A DNA stretch of 64,000 bases, from the NCBI GenBank assembly GCA_026169815.1, contig JAPFDT010000007.1, positions 1 through 64,000 of the forward strand. Direction: 5' to 3'. The notes below the pieces were generated by a model that saw only the letters and a program-made list of their open reading frames with translations, had not been told where the DNA came from and made no database searches. A program made the translations under genes and the position numbers. This document shows positions 38,701 through 47,599 of this stretch, piece by piece. This DNA comes from Pseudogracilibacillus sp. (GTDB taxonomy: Bacteria > Bacillota > Bacilli > Bacillales > Amphibacillaceae). The stretch's first letter is position 1; every line of letters starts with the position of its first letter.

Positions 38701-39825
38701 CATACTGAAATTCATCCAGTTAATGCAAACATTGTTACGAACTTAAGAAAACATGCTGATGTAGTAAAAATAAGAGATCTTAACAATAAACATCATGCTA
38801 TCGATGCAGCCCTTGCAGTCTTAGTTGTACAATTTATCGTGAAACAATATGGTCATAATTTCTTGAATTTCAATTTCAAATTCCAAGAAGCACGAAAGAA
38901 ATGGCGTGACATGTTAACGAAATATAATAAGAACTTCTTTCTATTTTCTGATATCGATAAATATGATAAATTTACGCATTATTCCACTGGAGAAATATTA
39001 TCTGGTCGGGAATTTATGTCGACATTAAACAGCGAAATTCCTTGGCAAACAACGAAGAAAATAGGAAGTTCAGAATCTGCATTTTATAAACAGACATTAC
39101 ATTCACCACAAGTGAAAACAGCTAAATATAGCTCAGATAAAACAGTTCACGGCGTTTACGATGAAATGAAAAACGATAGCACGTATTTAATAAGTTACAA
39201 AGAGTTAAACAAAAAAGGAAAAGAAATAATTAAAAATGATTTCGTTGACCTTTACGTAATTGAGAAATATCAATTAAAGGAAAAGGGACAAAAAGATTTA
39301 GCTTTATTTCTAGCTTCTAAAACAGCTAAAGGTGAAGTAGTTGACGCTACAATTCACACTAAAATTGAAAAGTTTCAAATGGTATCTTATGAAGGACATG
39401 AATTTTATTATATTTCTAGTGGTGAGATGCATAATGCAAAACAACTTCTTTTGCCAAATAAAGTCATAGATACAATAAATAAGGTTAGAAGTAACCCGAA
39501 TGAAAATAATGACCCGACTATGTTAGCCAACACTTTTAAAAATATTGCTAACGAAGTAATAAAACAATATAGTGAATTTTTACCTGATTCAAGAATTGAT
39601 TTATTAAAAAACTATCACTCTGAAATCGTTGACGCGGAAAGCTTTAATCATGGAATCACAGAACTATTCAAGACAACTAGTGCAAGTGCAGCCCGCTCAC
39701 AATTGTTTGGTGCGAGATACGTTAAGAAACCTAAACCAGAACAATTATTATTTAATCATTCATCAATCACAGGGCTTCGTTATCGCAAACCTAAGTCATA
39801 TAAGCAAGATTTGTGGTCACAATGA
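35791..39825 (+). CDS. cas9: Type II CRISPR RNA-guided endonuclease Cas9
   Basis: The ATG at 35791 is 9 bases after AGGAG and gives a 1344-residue protein; the ATG at 35782 touches that site. RuvC-I is KYSIGLDIGVASVGW with Asp10, followed by the arginine-rich bridge helix RRIQRGTRRRYNRRIKRI. RuvC-II is IMIEFAREDG with Glu787. The HNH domain has YEVDHILPRSF with Asp867-His868 and the TANQDKGDTKMP segment. RuvC-III is HHAIDAALAV with His1002 and Asp1005. All catalytic residues are present, so it should cut both strands of target DNA guided by crRNA and tracrRNA. Length and neighbours fit type II-A. Confidence 0.97.
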   Translation: MSRKYSIGLDIGVASVGWACMTSDFRIPKYNERYAIGVREFEAADTAEERRIQRGTRRRYNRRIKRIQLLQQSLEALLQQHPNFLMKTEATEKHFWRNNNQFENRSLSEVLADLGENTRKYPTIFHLRQALLSENKPFDSRLIYIVLHNLVKYRGHFLNENMEWNNSSNNETTIDLTKEYFSILTNLGYETDDLLDSNHETTLHDIIQILKSNDYTNNDKRNSIKKLIGKEFHDPITLIVGLKSDMHKLFPNSEGAAIYQSEKLKMSFADEDITEVYEKLTDEEKLVIDQANKVYQHILLNDLLDGHNSVAAAKVTSYNQFSEDLKLLKDVFNKYLGEKAYRDMFITTRKKWTQYQQTRKNNLLCTFDQFLKIHATEDKFYRDLKKTIENIIKKEQNAELQAVLDKLNNNQFLQKQKSYLNAAIPHQNNVYEAETILKNQQQFHPEITDNVIEKVREIISFRIPYYIGPLVKKATDDDFGWAIRKDEQQHVLPWTIDEVIDRSNSAEQFINRMTSYCAYLTNEKVLPKHSLTYELFEVLNELNGIQIRRENDLPDKDFRLSEEEKLWIINNVFKKYKNVTHTILLRELRNSDHKELVLDTDTDNLKQVYGTQKENKFGSSLSSYITLSEIFNNIEEVDNDMLEELIYWITVFEDKEIIKLKIKEKYKDINDKQINRLINLPFAGWGRLSNKLINELPADKNSGETILDIMTKDALVFMEILSIEKYNLNERITTLNLKNNESYTKIKYKDIAELQGSPALKKGIWQAILIIEELVEIFGEPEHIMIEFAREDGPNIRTKSRQKHLADLQKAISKDEKELKAFLKEHSHYEEQKYKNDRLFLYITQEGKCLYTGEPLVISRLQDYEVDHILPRSFVKDDSIDNLALVTYTANQDKGDTKMPLETMNEEEKFQQKQHWKKLFDNKLISQSKYFKLMKESFSDQDKESFFARQLVETRQITKHVKDLLNDRFEHTEIHPVNANIVTNLRKHADVVKIRDLNNKHHAIDAALAVLVVQFIVKQYGHNFLNFNFKFQEARKKWRDMLTKYNKNFFLFSDIDKYDKFTHYSTGEILSGREFMSTLNSEIPWQTTKKIGSSESAFYKQTLHSPQVKTAKYSSDKTVHGVYDEMKNDSTYLISYKELNKKGKEIIKNDFVDLYVIEKYQLKEKGQKDLALFLASKTAKGEVVDATIHTKIEKFQMVSYEGHEFYYISSGEMHNAKQLLLPNKVIDTINKVRSNPNENNDPTMLANTFKNIANEVIKQYSEFLPDSRIDLLKNYHSEIVDAESFNHGITELFKTTSASAARSQLFGARYVKKPKPEQLLFNHSSITGLRYRKPKSYKQDLWSQ

Positions 39826-40697
39826 CTTGGCGCACAATAATTTTAACAAAAGATAGTAAAATTTATTTACGATTAAACCACTTAGTTGTACAAAGTGATA
39901 CCGTTACTAAAATTCCACTATCTGAAATAGGACAACTCGTTATCGACAATCCTAACATTGTCATGACAGGGCATATACTGAATGCCCTGTCTAAACATAA
40001 AATAATGACAATAATTTGTAATGAAAAACACTTACCTTTTAGCCAATTAAATTTAGTTTATGGACATTTTAGACAAGTAAGAGTTATGAAACAACAATTA
40101 GAATGGCTGCCAGGTAGAAAAGATCGTCTATGGCAAATGATTGTTCAACATAAAATTCAAAATCAACAATCGATTTTGAAACACTTTTACCCATCCGAAA
40201 ACTTAGATAACTTTAATAAATATATTGAAGACGTTCAATTAAATGACGACACAAACCGGGAAGGACATGCTGCTAAAGTGTATTTCAATAAATTATTTGG
40301 TCTAGACTTTATTCGTGGAACTGACTCACCGATAAACTGGGGATTAAATTATGGCTATAGTTTGTTAATGTCTTTATTCACTAAAACCCTTATTACTCGA
40401 GGTTTGCTAACAGAAGTAGGCATCCACCATCATAGTCAATATAATCACTACAATTTAACGAGTGATTTCATGGAAGTATATAGACCACTAATTGACCTTA
40501 TAGTAAAAGATACTATTGAATCGGAATTTACTACTGTTGAAAAGCAATCTTTATTAGATGTATTCAACACTAAAATTATGATTAAAAATAAAAAACAATA
40601 CCTTGCAAACTCAATTGAAATCTATGTTGATACATTAATTAACTATATGAATCAAGGTAACGAAGATAATGTAGCTTTTCCTAAAATAATATACTAG
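39822..40697 (+). CDS. cas1: CRISPR integrase Cas1
   Basis: The 291-residue type II-A Cas1 starts at the ATG that overlaps the cas9 stop by ATGA, so the genes are coupled. The N-terminus MTWRTIILTKDSKIYLRLNH is typical. Metal residues are Glu147 in REGHAAKVYF, a His in GIHHHSQYN (202-204) and Glu218 in DFMEVYRP. With Cas2 it inserts new spacers at the leader end of the array. Confidence 0.95.
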   Translation: MTWRTIILTKDSKIYLRLNHLVVQSDTVTKIPLSEIGQLVIDNPNIVMTGHILNALSKHKIMTIICNEKHLPFSQLNLVYGHFRQVRVMKQQLEWLPGRKDRLWQMIVQHKIQNQQSILKHFYPSENLDNFNKYIEDVQLNDDTNREGHAAKVYFNKLFGLDFIRGTDSPINWGLNYGYSLLMSLFTKTLITRGLLTEVGIHHHSQYNHYNLTSDFMEVYRPLIDLIVKDTIESEFTTVEKQSLLDVFNTKIMIKNKKQYLANSIEIYVDTLINYMNQGNEDNVAFPKIIY

Positions 40698-40721
40698 GAG
40701 TTGAGGAGGTTGTTTAGAATA

Positions 40722-41030
40722 ATGCGCATGATTATTATGTTCGACTTACCAACTGAAACATCAGCAGACAGAAGGAATTATAGGAAATTCCGTAAGTTTT
40801 TAATCAATAATGGGTACACCATGATGCAATATTCAGTTTACTCTAAAATCATCTTAAATCGCTCTGTATTAAATTATCAAAAGCTCAAGTTACAAGAAAA
40901 CTCACCATCAAAAGGACAAATTGATACTTTAGTAGTCACAGAAAATCAATACGTTAATATTGAAACAATTGTTGGAGATGCGGTTCGAACAGATTTAGAA
41001 GAATCGACAGATAGAATGATCATACTATGA
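40722..41030 (+). CDS. cas2: CRISPR integrase-associated protein Cas2
   Basis: The 102-residue protein starts MRMIIMFDLPTETSADRRNY, matching Cas2 of type II-A systems, with the ferredoxin-like fold and Asp8. The open frame begins earlier, but the region before 40722 contains the GAGGAGG ribosome site. A TTG at 40710 is a less likely start. The stop overlaps the next gene by ATGA. Confidence 0.93.
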   Translation: MRMIIMFDLPTETSADRRNYRKFRKFLINNGYTMMQYSVYSKIILNRSVLNYQKLKLQENSPSKGQIDTLVVTENQYVNIETIVGDAVRTDLEESTDRMIIL

Positions 41031-41899
41031 AAATAGTTAGTAGTTTTATAGACGATATAAATATTGAAAAAGGAAAATATCATGCATTCACTTTCGAATC
41101 AAGTTATCTTTTAAAGTTATTTAAAATTCATTTGTTTACTTTTTTCAATAATAAAGCACAATCAGAAACTCAGTTTATAAATGTACTTGATTCTAATAAT
41201 AATCCATTAAAACCTAAAGATTTTCACTTTATATCATTTGATTGTCACCATCTAGATTTAACGATAGAAAAAAACACAAAAGCGGAAATACACAAATTAC
41301 TTTTCCATCAATTAGAAAATAATCCTAATATGGTTGAATCTTTTTTACAGTTTCAAAATCAATTAACAACTTTCACAAGTGGATTAGAGTTAATAGATGA
41401 AGATTTATTAATTGAATTTCAATTAAATGAAAAAGCTTTATTAAATTTAATAAAATCACTCGATATCATCATTGAATATAAAGATGATGATTACATTCCT
41501 AACTATAGGATTCGAGACTTTCTTCTTAAATCTATGTTGAAAATGAACCCTACTAATAAAGAACCAATTATGGTCATATCTCATCCCGAAATGGATATTG
41601 GTAGGAACGAATTTGATTATGTGATCGAACAATTAAAGAAACTAAACGTAACCACAATCGTTATTAGCTCTCAAGAAAACTTCTTAACAGCTGCTAATGA
41701 TGAACACCTGTTTCTTATAAACAAATACGGAAATAAATATGATATAATTAATTTGAGAAAGGAGTTGGAAATCTTTAACCTCATTAAAAAGGAGTCTGCA
41801 AAGGAGCTAGCAAGATCTATTGCATTATTTGATTTCAATAAAAACTATCAATTATTGAATGAAGAAATAAAGAACTTTTTAATGAGTGACAGATTATAA
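41027..41899 (+). CDS. csn2: Divergent Csn2-like type II-A adaptation protein
   Basis: The 290-residue fourth gene of the cas operon overlaps cas2 by four bases. Sequence similarity to canonical 220-residue Csn2 is weak. Supporting evidence is the position and the pattern EPIMVISHPEMDIGRNEF followed by LNVTTIVISSQENF, which resembles the Csn2 strand-helix-strand 'lvli...Lkyn.i.lllie'. Csn2 forms a ring that slides on DNA ends and assists spacer capture. No clear Walker motif is seen. It may belong to one of the longer, diverged Csn2 subfamilies. Confidence 0.7.
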   Translation: MKIVSSFIDDINIEKGKYHAFTFESSYLLKLFKIHLFTFFNNKAQSETQFINVLDSNNNPLKPKDFHFISFDCHHLDLTIEKNTKAEIHKLLFHQLENNPNMVESFLQFQNQLTTFTSGLELIDEDLLIEFQLNEKALLNLIKSLDIIIEYKDDDYIPNYRIRDFLLKSMLKMNPTNKEPIMVISHPEMDIGRNEFDYVIEQLKKLNVTTIVISSQENFLTAANDEHLFLINKYGNKYDIINLRKELEIFNLIKKESAKELARSIALFDFNKNYQLLNEEIKNFLMSDRL

Positions 41900-41936
41900 A
41901 ATGATCACAACAGCTTTTACTCTCACTTTTATTGGA

Positions 41937-41943
41937 ATTTGAG
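41937..41943 (+). promoter_or_regulatory. Leader-anchoring sequence ATTTGAG
   Basis: ATTTGAG lies immediately before the first repeat, exactly as in type II-A leaders where Cas1-Cas2 recognise the leader-repeat junction. The whole gap between the csn2-like stop and the first repeat is only 44 bases. Confidence 0.8.
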
Positions 41944-43148
41944 GTTTTAGCTCAGTGTAATTTTAGACAGTAATGAAACTGTTGTTGCGGTGAGTTTAGG
42001 AAACACAACGTTTTAGCTCAGTGTAATTTTAGACAGTAATGAAACGTATGATGGTTTGCAATTTTCTCTGTAATTGTTTTAGCTCAGTGTAATTTTAGAC
42101 AGTAATGAAACCAAAAGTCCAAGCGTTATGAATCATCATTTGTTTTAGCTCAGTGTAATTTTAGACAGTAATGAAACAATCAGAAAAACAAGCACAAGAA
42201 GAGTTAAGTTTTAGCTCAGTGTAATTTTAGACAGTAATGAAACTTTGAGGAAGCGATCCGATTCATTAATCTTGTTTTAGCTCAGTGTAATTTTAGACAG
42301 TAATGAAACTGATATTGAGAATAAGTTAAGAGATGAACTGTTTTAGCTCAGTGTAATTTTAGACAGTAATGAAACATCGTACTTTGAGTGGTTACGCTGT
42401 TAAATGTTTTAGCTCAGTGTAATTTTAGACAGTAATGAAACTACAGAAGAAGAGTACGGTCTTTTAATGGCGTTTTAGCTCAGTGTAATTTTAGACAGTA
42501 ATGAAACTCTTGAAAGGAACACCTGAACTAATTGGTGGTTTTAGCTCAGTGTAATTTTAGACAGTAATGAAACGAATATCGTTGATAACATTTCATCTGT
42601 GTAGTTTTAGCTCAGTGTAATTTTAGACAGTAATGAAACTCGGCAGTTTTCATAATGCTTAAATTCTGTGTTTTAGCTCAGTGTAATTTTAGACAGTAAT
42701 GAAACGATGTTCCAGAACATAAATACTTTTCGAGGGTTTTAGCTCAGTGTAATTTTAGACAGTAATGAAACGGCGGATTTCTAGATAAAGCCATGACTCT
42801 AGTTTTAGCTCAGTGTAATTTTAGACAGTAATGAAACATAACGCCTAGTACTTATAGAAAGGAAAACGTTTTAGCTCAGTGTAATTTTAGACAGTAATGA
42901 AACCCTGCATTTTCGGCAGTGTAAGTTCGTGCGTTTTAGCTCAGTGTAATTTTAGACAGTAATGAAACCCTGCATTTTCGGCAGTGTAAGTTCGTGCGTT
43001 TTAGCTCAGTGTAATTTTAGACAGTAATGAAACATTGTTTAAGTTCTTTCTAATAATCCAAGAGTTTTAGCTCAGTGTAATTTTAGACAGTAATGAAACT
43101 ACAGCTTAAAAAGCTACAGCAACAAACTAGTTTTAGCTCAGTGTAATT
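41944..43148 (+). CRISPR. CRISPR array, 18 full 36-bp repeats plus a truncated terminal repeat, 18 spacers
   Basis: The repeat starts GTTTTAGCTCAGTGTAATTT and ends AGACAGTAATGAAAC (36 bp). Copies begin at 41944, 42010, 42076 and so on every 66 bases to 42868, then 42933, 42998 and 43064. The last repeat at 43130 keeps only 19 bases, marking the old end. Spacers are 30 bp except the two at 42904-42932 and 42969-42997, which are 29 bp and identical. The leader is on the csn2 side. The 18 full repeats look identical. Confidence 0.98.
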
Positions 43149-43241
43149 ATTTAAATGAGATGATTTTAATCGTTCACCTCCTTCTTCTTTCCATGTTATA
43201 CTATACCCAACACCAAATACTCAATTAGAATAGAGGATACT

Positions 43242-43904
43242 ATGAAACTTGCGATATTTGATTTTGATGGCACATTATATAAGGAAGAAACATTTCAATT
43301 GTTTTTGGATCGCTTAAAGGAACATCCTGAGTATAATACGCGACATAAAAAGTTTTACGCTGCTGCTTTACTGCCTTACATTGGTTATAAAGCGAAATTA
43401 TATCCAGAAAGTAAAATGAAAGAGAATTTAACAAAAAAATATTTAAATGTATTATCCGGATTGTCCGCCCAAGAAATCCAAACATTTTTTGACGAGGTTG
43501 CGGGCGATATGGAACAAGACTTCAATACAAAAATTGTAGAACATCTTGAAGAACATGCTGCAAATGACGTATATACAATGATCGTTTCAGGCTCATTTAC
43601 TCCTGTGTTAGAAACAGCTGTTGCACACTTACCAGTTGATAAGATTATCGGAACTGACATACCGATTAAAAATAATACATACGAAAAAAGCAGTTCGATT
43701 TATCACATACAATCAATACGCAAAAAAGTCGTCGTTCAAGATCATTTCCATGGACAAGAAATTGATTGGGAACATAGTTATGCGTATGGAGATAGTTATT
43801 CAGACTTGCCAGTACTAGAATTAGTCGGCAATCCAGTTGCTGTAAATCCTGATGATAAGTTACGTGAAGTTGCTGTCGCCCGTAATTGGGAAATAATCGA
43901 ATAA
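43242..43904 (+). CDS. HAD-superfamily hydrolase (phosphoserine phosphatase-like, IB subgroup)
   Basis: The 220-residue protein has motif I FDFDGTLY (Asp7, Asp9), motif [14 protein letters not shown], a lysine in the IRKKVVV region and motif [13 protein letters not shown]. This layout with a helical cap is that of HAD-IB phosphatases related to SerB. The substrate is unknown. It is 15 bases upstream of the ogt gene and probably cotranscribed. Confidence 0.87.
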   Translation: MKLAIFDFDGTLYKEETFQLFLDRLKEHPEYNTRHKKFYAAALLPYIGYKAKLYPESKMKENLTKKYLNVLSGLSAQEIQTFFDEVAGDMEQDFNTKIVEHLEEHAANDVYTMIVSGSFTPVLETAVAHLPVDKIIGTDIPIKNNTYEKSSSIYHIQSIRKKVVVQDHFHGQEIDWEHSYAYGDSYSDLPVLELVGNPVAVNPDDKLREVAVARNWEIIE

Positions 43905-43919
43905 GGAGACAACACCACA

Positions 43920-44441
43920 ATGACAAATGCGGATAAAAAAGTGTATTGGAGTCATTTTCAAGTCAATGATTGGAGATTTTATCTAGCAAAAACAGATGCA
44001 GGTGTTTGCTATATCGGATCTCCTAATCGACCTTTTACAGAAGTGGAAACATGGCTTAATAAAAAGCTTCCTAAACATACACTGCTTGAATCTGACAATG
44101 ATCTTCAAAAGGAAATCGATCAATTAACAGATTATATTAATGGCAAACGGCAAAATTTCACTATAAATATGAATCCTGTCGGCACTGAGTTTCAGCGTAT
44201 AGTTTGGCAAGCTTTACAAACGATTCCATTTGGTGAGACACGAACGTATTCAGAAATCGCTGCCGACATTAATCATCCTGAAGCTGTTCGTGCTGTAGGA
44301 ACGGCAATTGGTGCTAATCCGCTTCTCATCGTCATTCCTTGTCACCGGATTATCGCTAAAAATGGTAAGCTTTCTGGATTTCGTGCTGGAGTCGATGTGA
44401 AACAAACATTACTTCAACTAGAAAAAAATAACCAAGCATGA
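43920..44441 (+). CDS. ogt: Methylated-DNA--protein-cysteine S-methyltransferase
   Basis: The 173-residue suicide DNA-repair protein removes methyl groups from O6-methylguanine. The active-site motif is IPCHRII near residues 139-145, preceded by the DNA-binding helix region EAVRAVGTAIGANPLLIV. The N-terminal domain is short. A terminator starts inside the last codons. Confidence 0.94.
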   Translation: MTNADKKVYWSHFQVNDWRFYLAKTDAGVCYIGSPNRPFTEVETWLNKKLPKHTLLESDNDLQKEIDQLTDYINGKRQNFTINMNPVGTEFQRIVWQALQTIPFGETRTYSEIAADINHPEAVRAVGTAIGANPLLIVIPCHRIIAKNGKLSGFRAGVDVKQTLLQLEKNNQA

Positions 44442-44471
44442 GTTACATACAACTCTACTTGGTTATTTTTA
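44425..44471. terminator. Terminator after ogt
   Basis: AAAAATAACCAAG (44425-44437) pairs with CTTGGTTATTTTT (44459-44471). The 5' arm lies within the coding end. It could also serve the convergent small gene. Confidence 0.87.
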
Positions 44472-44504
44472 ATATAATTATGCTTCTAAGCTAGATTGTT
44501 TATC

Positions 44505-44726
44505 TTAATTTGGCAATTGTTTTAACATATCATTTAATTGTTGCTGGATTTCTTTTCGCTTTTCTCCTTGTTCAATTAAGTTATGATCTAACTCTTTTAA
44601 TTTATTAGTTAATATCGTTGATATCGTAGTTCCTCTTCCACTGTCACCTACTTCCTCCTTAATTTTGTTACTTTCTACCCATATATATTCAATCGCACTT
44701 TGCGGCGACTTTTTTAACATAGTCAT
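44505..44726 (-). CDS. Small helical protein of unknown function
   Basis: The ATG at 44726 follows AGGAGTGG by 7 bases and gives 73 residues. The product is soluble and ends in a predicted coiled-coil helix (IEQGEKRKEIQQQLNDMLKQ). I do not recognise a family. It lies just downstream of a flagellin gene, but a terminator separates them. Confidence 0.55.
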   Translation of the reverse strand: MTMLKKSPQSAIEYIWVESNKIKEEVGDSGRGTTISTILTNKLKELDHNLIEQGEKRKEIQQQLNDMLKQLPN

Positions 44727-44865
44727 TTGTAATCCACTCCTATTAAGCATTCTATTTTTTAGTAATTTACATAAAATGACTTGTAACGCTTATGACTCTT
44801 ATCATAGCATAAATTAGGGCATAATGTATTAGTTAAGTAGTATGACGTTGAGTTTTTTAACTATA

Positions 44866-44896
44866 TTAAAAAACTCTCGCAAAAATATGCAAGAGT
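44866..44896 (-). terminator. Terminator of the first flagellin gene
   Basis: ACTCTCGCA (44873-44881) pairs with TGCAAGAGT (44888-44896) with one mismatch, followed on the minus strand by TTTTTTAA. Confidence 0.78.
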
Positions 44897-44898
44897 CT

Positions 44899-45747
44899 TT
44901 AGCGTAATAATTGTAAGATGCCTTGAGGAATTTGTTGTGCTTGAGCTAGCATTGCCATGGAGGCTTGTGCTAATATATTGTATTTTGTAAAATTCATCAT
45001 TTCCTTCGCGATATCGGTATCTCTAATTCGAGATTCTGCGGCTGTTAAATTCTCCCTCGTTACTCCTAAATTATTCACTGTATGTTCAAGGCGATTTTGT
45101 TTTGCTCCGATTTGGGCACGTTGCATGGATACTTTATTAATCGCACCTTCAAGTATATCCAGTGCATCATTTGCCCCTTCTTGTGTCAAAATGCCACCTG
45201 TTGTTCCACTTGCATCTGCGCGTGCGCGTAAGTCCTCTAATCCAAGTGAATCTACATCCATCTTATCAATCGATACATCCATATTTTGCCCGCTATTTGC
45301 GCCTGTATGAATTTTTTTATCAGTGAAAGATCCGTCGAGTAGCTTTTGATTATTGAATTCTGTTCGTCCTGTAATGGCATCTAATTCATCGAGTAATTCA
45401 TTTACTTCTCCTTGCATCGCTTGTCGATCTACTTCTGTCATATGCGTATCATTCGCTGCCTGGAGAGATAGTTCACGAATACGATGTAAAATAGCATGCG
45501 ATTCACTTAACGCACCTTCAGCCGTTTGTAACAGTGATATCCCGTCAAGTGCATTTTTCTCTGCCATTTCAAGTCCCCGAATTTGGGCACGCATTTTTTC
45601 TGAAATAGCTAAACCAGCTGGGTCATCTGCCGCGCGATTAATTCTCAGACCTGAAGACAATCGTTCCAATGATTTATTCATCATACTATAATTTGCTGAT
45701 AAATTTCGATATGCATTCATTGCCATGAGATTATGATTAATAATCAT
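44899..45747 (-). CDS. Flagellin (second, divergent copy)
   Basis: The 282-residue protein has the conserved N-terminal (MIINHNLMAMNAYRNLSANY) and C-terminal D0/D1 helices of flagellin and only a short central part, so it lacks a large surface domain. The toll-type D1 stretch and the C-terminal AMLAQAQQIPQGILQLLR are intact. Compared with the other flagellin at 56100 it is clearly diverged. A SigD-type -10 box is upstream, but no CsrA-like site is seen in its leader. Confidence 0.93.
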   Translation of the reverse strand: MIINHNLMAMNAYRNLSANYSMMNKSLERLSSGLRINRAADDPAGLAISEKMRAQIRGLEMAEKNALDGISLLQTAEGALSESHAILHRIRELSLQAANDTHMTEVDRQAMQGEVNELLDELDAITGRTEFNNQKLLDGSFTDKKIHTGANSGQNMDVSIDKMDVDSLGLEDLRARADASGTTGGILTQEGANDALDILEGAINKVSMQRAQIGAKQNRLEHTVNNLGVTRENLTAAESRIRDTDIAKEMMNFTKYNILAQASMAMLAQAQQIPQGILQLLR

Positions 45748-45787
45748 TACACCAGCCCTTTCTATAAAGTTGTACTAACTATTTGTT

Positions 45788-45815
45788 ATATCGGCTCATC
45801 CCAGCATATTGTGTA
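45788..45815 (-). promoter_or_regulatory. SigD-type promoter of the first flagellin gene
   Basis: GCCGATAT, a perfect SigD -10 box on the minus strand (45788-45795), lies 40 bases before the start codon. The -35 side is weaker (TACA at N16 spacing instead of TAAA). Confidence 0.7.
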
Positions 45816-45831
45816 GTATTTAAGCATAATA

Positions 45832-45887
45832 AAAAAACTTAAGTGTGGAATGAATATCATGCTTCATCATCCATACTTAAGTTTTTT
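45832..45887 (-). terminator. Terminator of ytxJ
   Basis: AAAAAACTTAAGTGTGG (45832-45848) pairs with CCATACTTAAGTTTTTT (45871-45887), a long stem with one G-T pair and T-runs on both strands. Confidence 0.87.
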
Positions 45888-45892
45888 ATTGA

Positions 45893-46234
45893 TTAATCTA
45901 ATACAGCTGTCATATGCGCCTTTGTCACTGCCCAATGTGTCGCTGACCAGTAAGATGCTTTATTTCTAATTGAAATAATTTGTGGTGATTCATGTTTTAT
46001 ATCTAAATCCGCTTCAATTTTATTCGATACAGGGCGTGACTCTCTCACTTTCACTAATGTATAATCAATTTGCTCATTTGGTTCTGCTTGTAAATAATCG
46101 TTATATTCATCTAACGCATTAAAACTAACAGGACAAGTCGTACTATGTTTTAAAATCACTTGTTCTTTCTCAGCTGATTTCTCTAAAATAGCGTCCCATT
46201 CTTCAATCGTTGTAATCTCTTTCCATTCCATCAT
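45893..46234 (-). CDS. ytxJ: YtxJ family bacillithiol-system redox protein
   Basis: The 113-residue thioredoxin-fold protein has the single-cysteine motif STTCPVSFNALDEY and the cis-proline region ESPQIISIRN typical of YtxJ. YtxJ is associated with the bacillithiol redox system, possibly removing bacillithiol from proteins. Two adjacent ATG codons (46234, 46231) follow the GAGGAGG site; the second has the better spacing. Confidence 0.9.
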   Translation of the reverse strand: MMEWKEITTIEEWDAILEKSAEKEQVILKHSTTCPVSFNALDEYNDYLQAEPNEQIDYTLVKVRESRPVSNKIEADLDIKHESPQIISIRNKASYWSATHWAVTKAHMTAVLD

Positions 46235-46318
46235 GCAACCTCCTCTTCATCAATAAAGTATATATGAACTTATTTACTAGTTTACGTGATTCAGTAGCCC
46301 TTTTCAAAAAACGTGTTT

Positions 46319-47458
46319 CTATCTAAATCGTCCTAATGAAAAATTGGATAAATCATACCTTGTCTTTCCAAACATTGCTAGTTCTCCTAATGCTTCTCCT
46401 AAACTACTTGCGAATTTAAATCCATGACCAGAAAAGCCACATGCAAAAATAATCGCATCATCATTTGGATGTGTATCAATAATAAAATGATTATCTAGAG
46501 AGTTCGTGTACATACATGTTTTCCCTTGTACTAATTTTTGATTCGCATGGGGTATAAACTTTTGTAAACATCTTCGTAAATCCGCTTCATCCGCATTATA
46601 TTTGCCAAAATTTTGTTCATGTTTATCTGGATTAATCGCTTGTCCACCATCATTGCGCCCAATTTTCAATCCTGTATGATCCACACTTGGAAAGCCGTAA
46701 CACATTTCCGTTTCATTTTCGATATAAAAAGCAGGAAATTTCCCCGTCTGATATAAGTCTTCTTCTGCTTCAAACCAACCAAATACTTTCCGTGTCGGTT
46801 GAATCGGTAATGCGATATCAGATAATAGCTTTTGCGCCCAGGCACCGGCTGTTACGATTACCTTTTTCGCATAAAATGTACGAGATTCAGTTGTAATCAT
46901 GACATTACCGTGTTCATTTTTTTCAATTTGTTGAACAGGTGTGTTTGTCACTAACTCTGCACCATGTTCCAACGCTATTTGCTTGTAAGCACGAATTGCG
47001 TTTTCACTGTAAATAAATCCCGAAGTTTCTTCAAAACAACCGATAAAATTTTCAGGTATTTTGAATCCAGGCCAGCGTTCATTTATTTGCTCATTACTTA
47101 ATACTTCTAATGGTAAATTAAATGTGGAAGCTGCTTCAATCGTCTCTTTCATAAACGCCGAATCTTTTGCACCTAAGCCAATCACACCAGTTTGCTCAAA
47201 AATTGTTAAACCAGTCTGTTTCTCTAGCTTCTCCCATAATTGTTGCGCACGTTTTACTAAATCAACATATTGTCTACCTTCACCGTAAGCATGACGAATC
47301 ATCCTCGTATCACCATGATGACTTCCGTTAGTATGTGGTGGATCAAAAGCATCGATTAATAAAGTGCGCTGTTTTTTCTCAGCAAGATAAGCTCCTGCCG
47401 CCATCCCCATCGTTCCTGCGCCAATAATCGCAATATCATATATTGTCTCTTTCGCCAA
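46319..47458 (-). CDS. Monomeric sarcosine / N-methyl-L-tryptophan oxidase family FAD enzyme
   Basis: The 379-residue flavoprotein has the FAD loop DIAIIGAGTMGMAAGAYLAE, the DTRMIRHAYGEG segment and the covalent-FAD cysteine in GKTCMYTNSLDNHFIID. The C-terminal GFSGHGFKFASSLG motif completes the DAO fold. It oxidises an N-methyl amino acid to formaldehyde and peroxide. It starts with TTG at 47458 after GGGGAGAGG. The exact substrate is not decidable. Confidence 0.9.
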   Translation of the reverse strand: MAKETIYDIAIIGAGTMGMAAGAYLAEKKQRTLLIDAFDPPHTNGSHHGDTRMIRHAYGEGRQYVDLVKRAQQLWEKLEKQTGLTIFEQTGVIGLGAKDSAFMKETIEAASTFNLPLEVLSNEQINERWPGFKIPENFIGCFEETSGFIYSENAIRAYKQIALEHGAELVTNTPVQQIEKNEHGNVMITTESRTFYAKKVIVTAGAWAQKLLSDIALPIQPTRKVFGWFEAEEDLYQTGKFPAFYIENETEMCYGFPSVDHTGLKIGRNDGGQAINPDKHEQNFGKYNADEADLRRCLQKFIPHANQKLVQGKTCMYTNSLDNHFIIDTHPNDDAIIFACGFSGHGFKFASSLGEALGELAMFGKTRYDLSNFSLGRFR

Positions 47459-47599
47459 TTTCCTCTCCCCTTACTGCAATTATCTCTACTATTTAAGTGT
47501 AAGCAAATAACACAAAGTTAGCTAATTTTTTAATAGCTTTTTTAACATAATGATAGATAAGGGAGTATATTAAAAGTAGTTATTCAAAGGAGGGGTAAG

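Noticed and set aside
43240-43485. Minus-strand frame after the CRISPR array
   Set aside because: It is opposite the HAD hydrolase gene and has no start signal.
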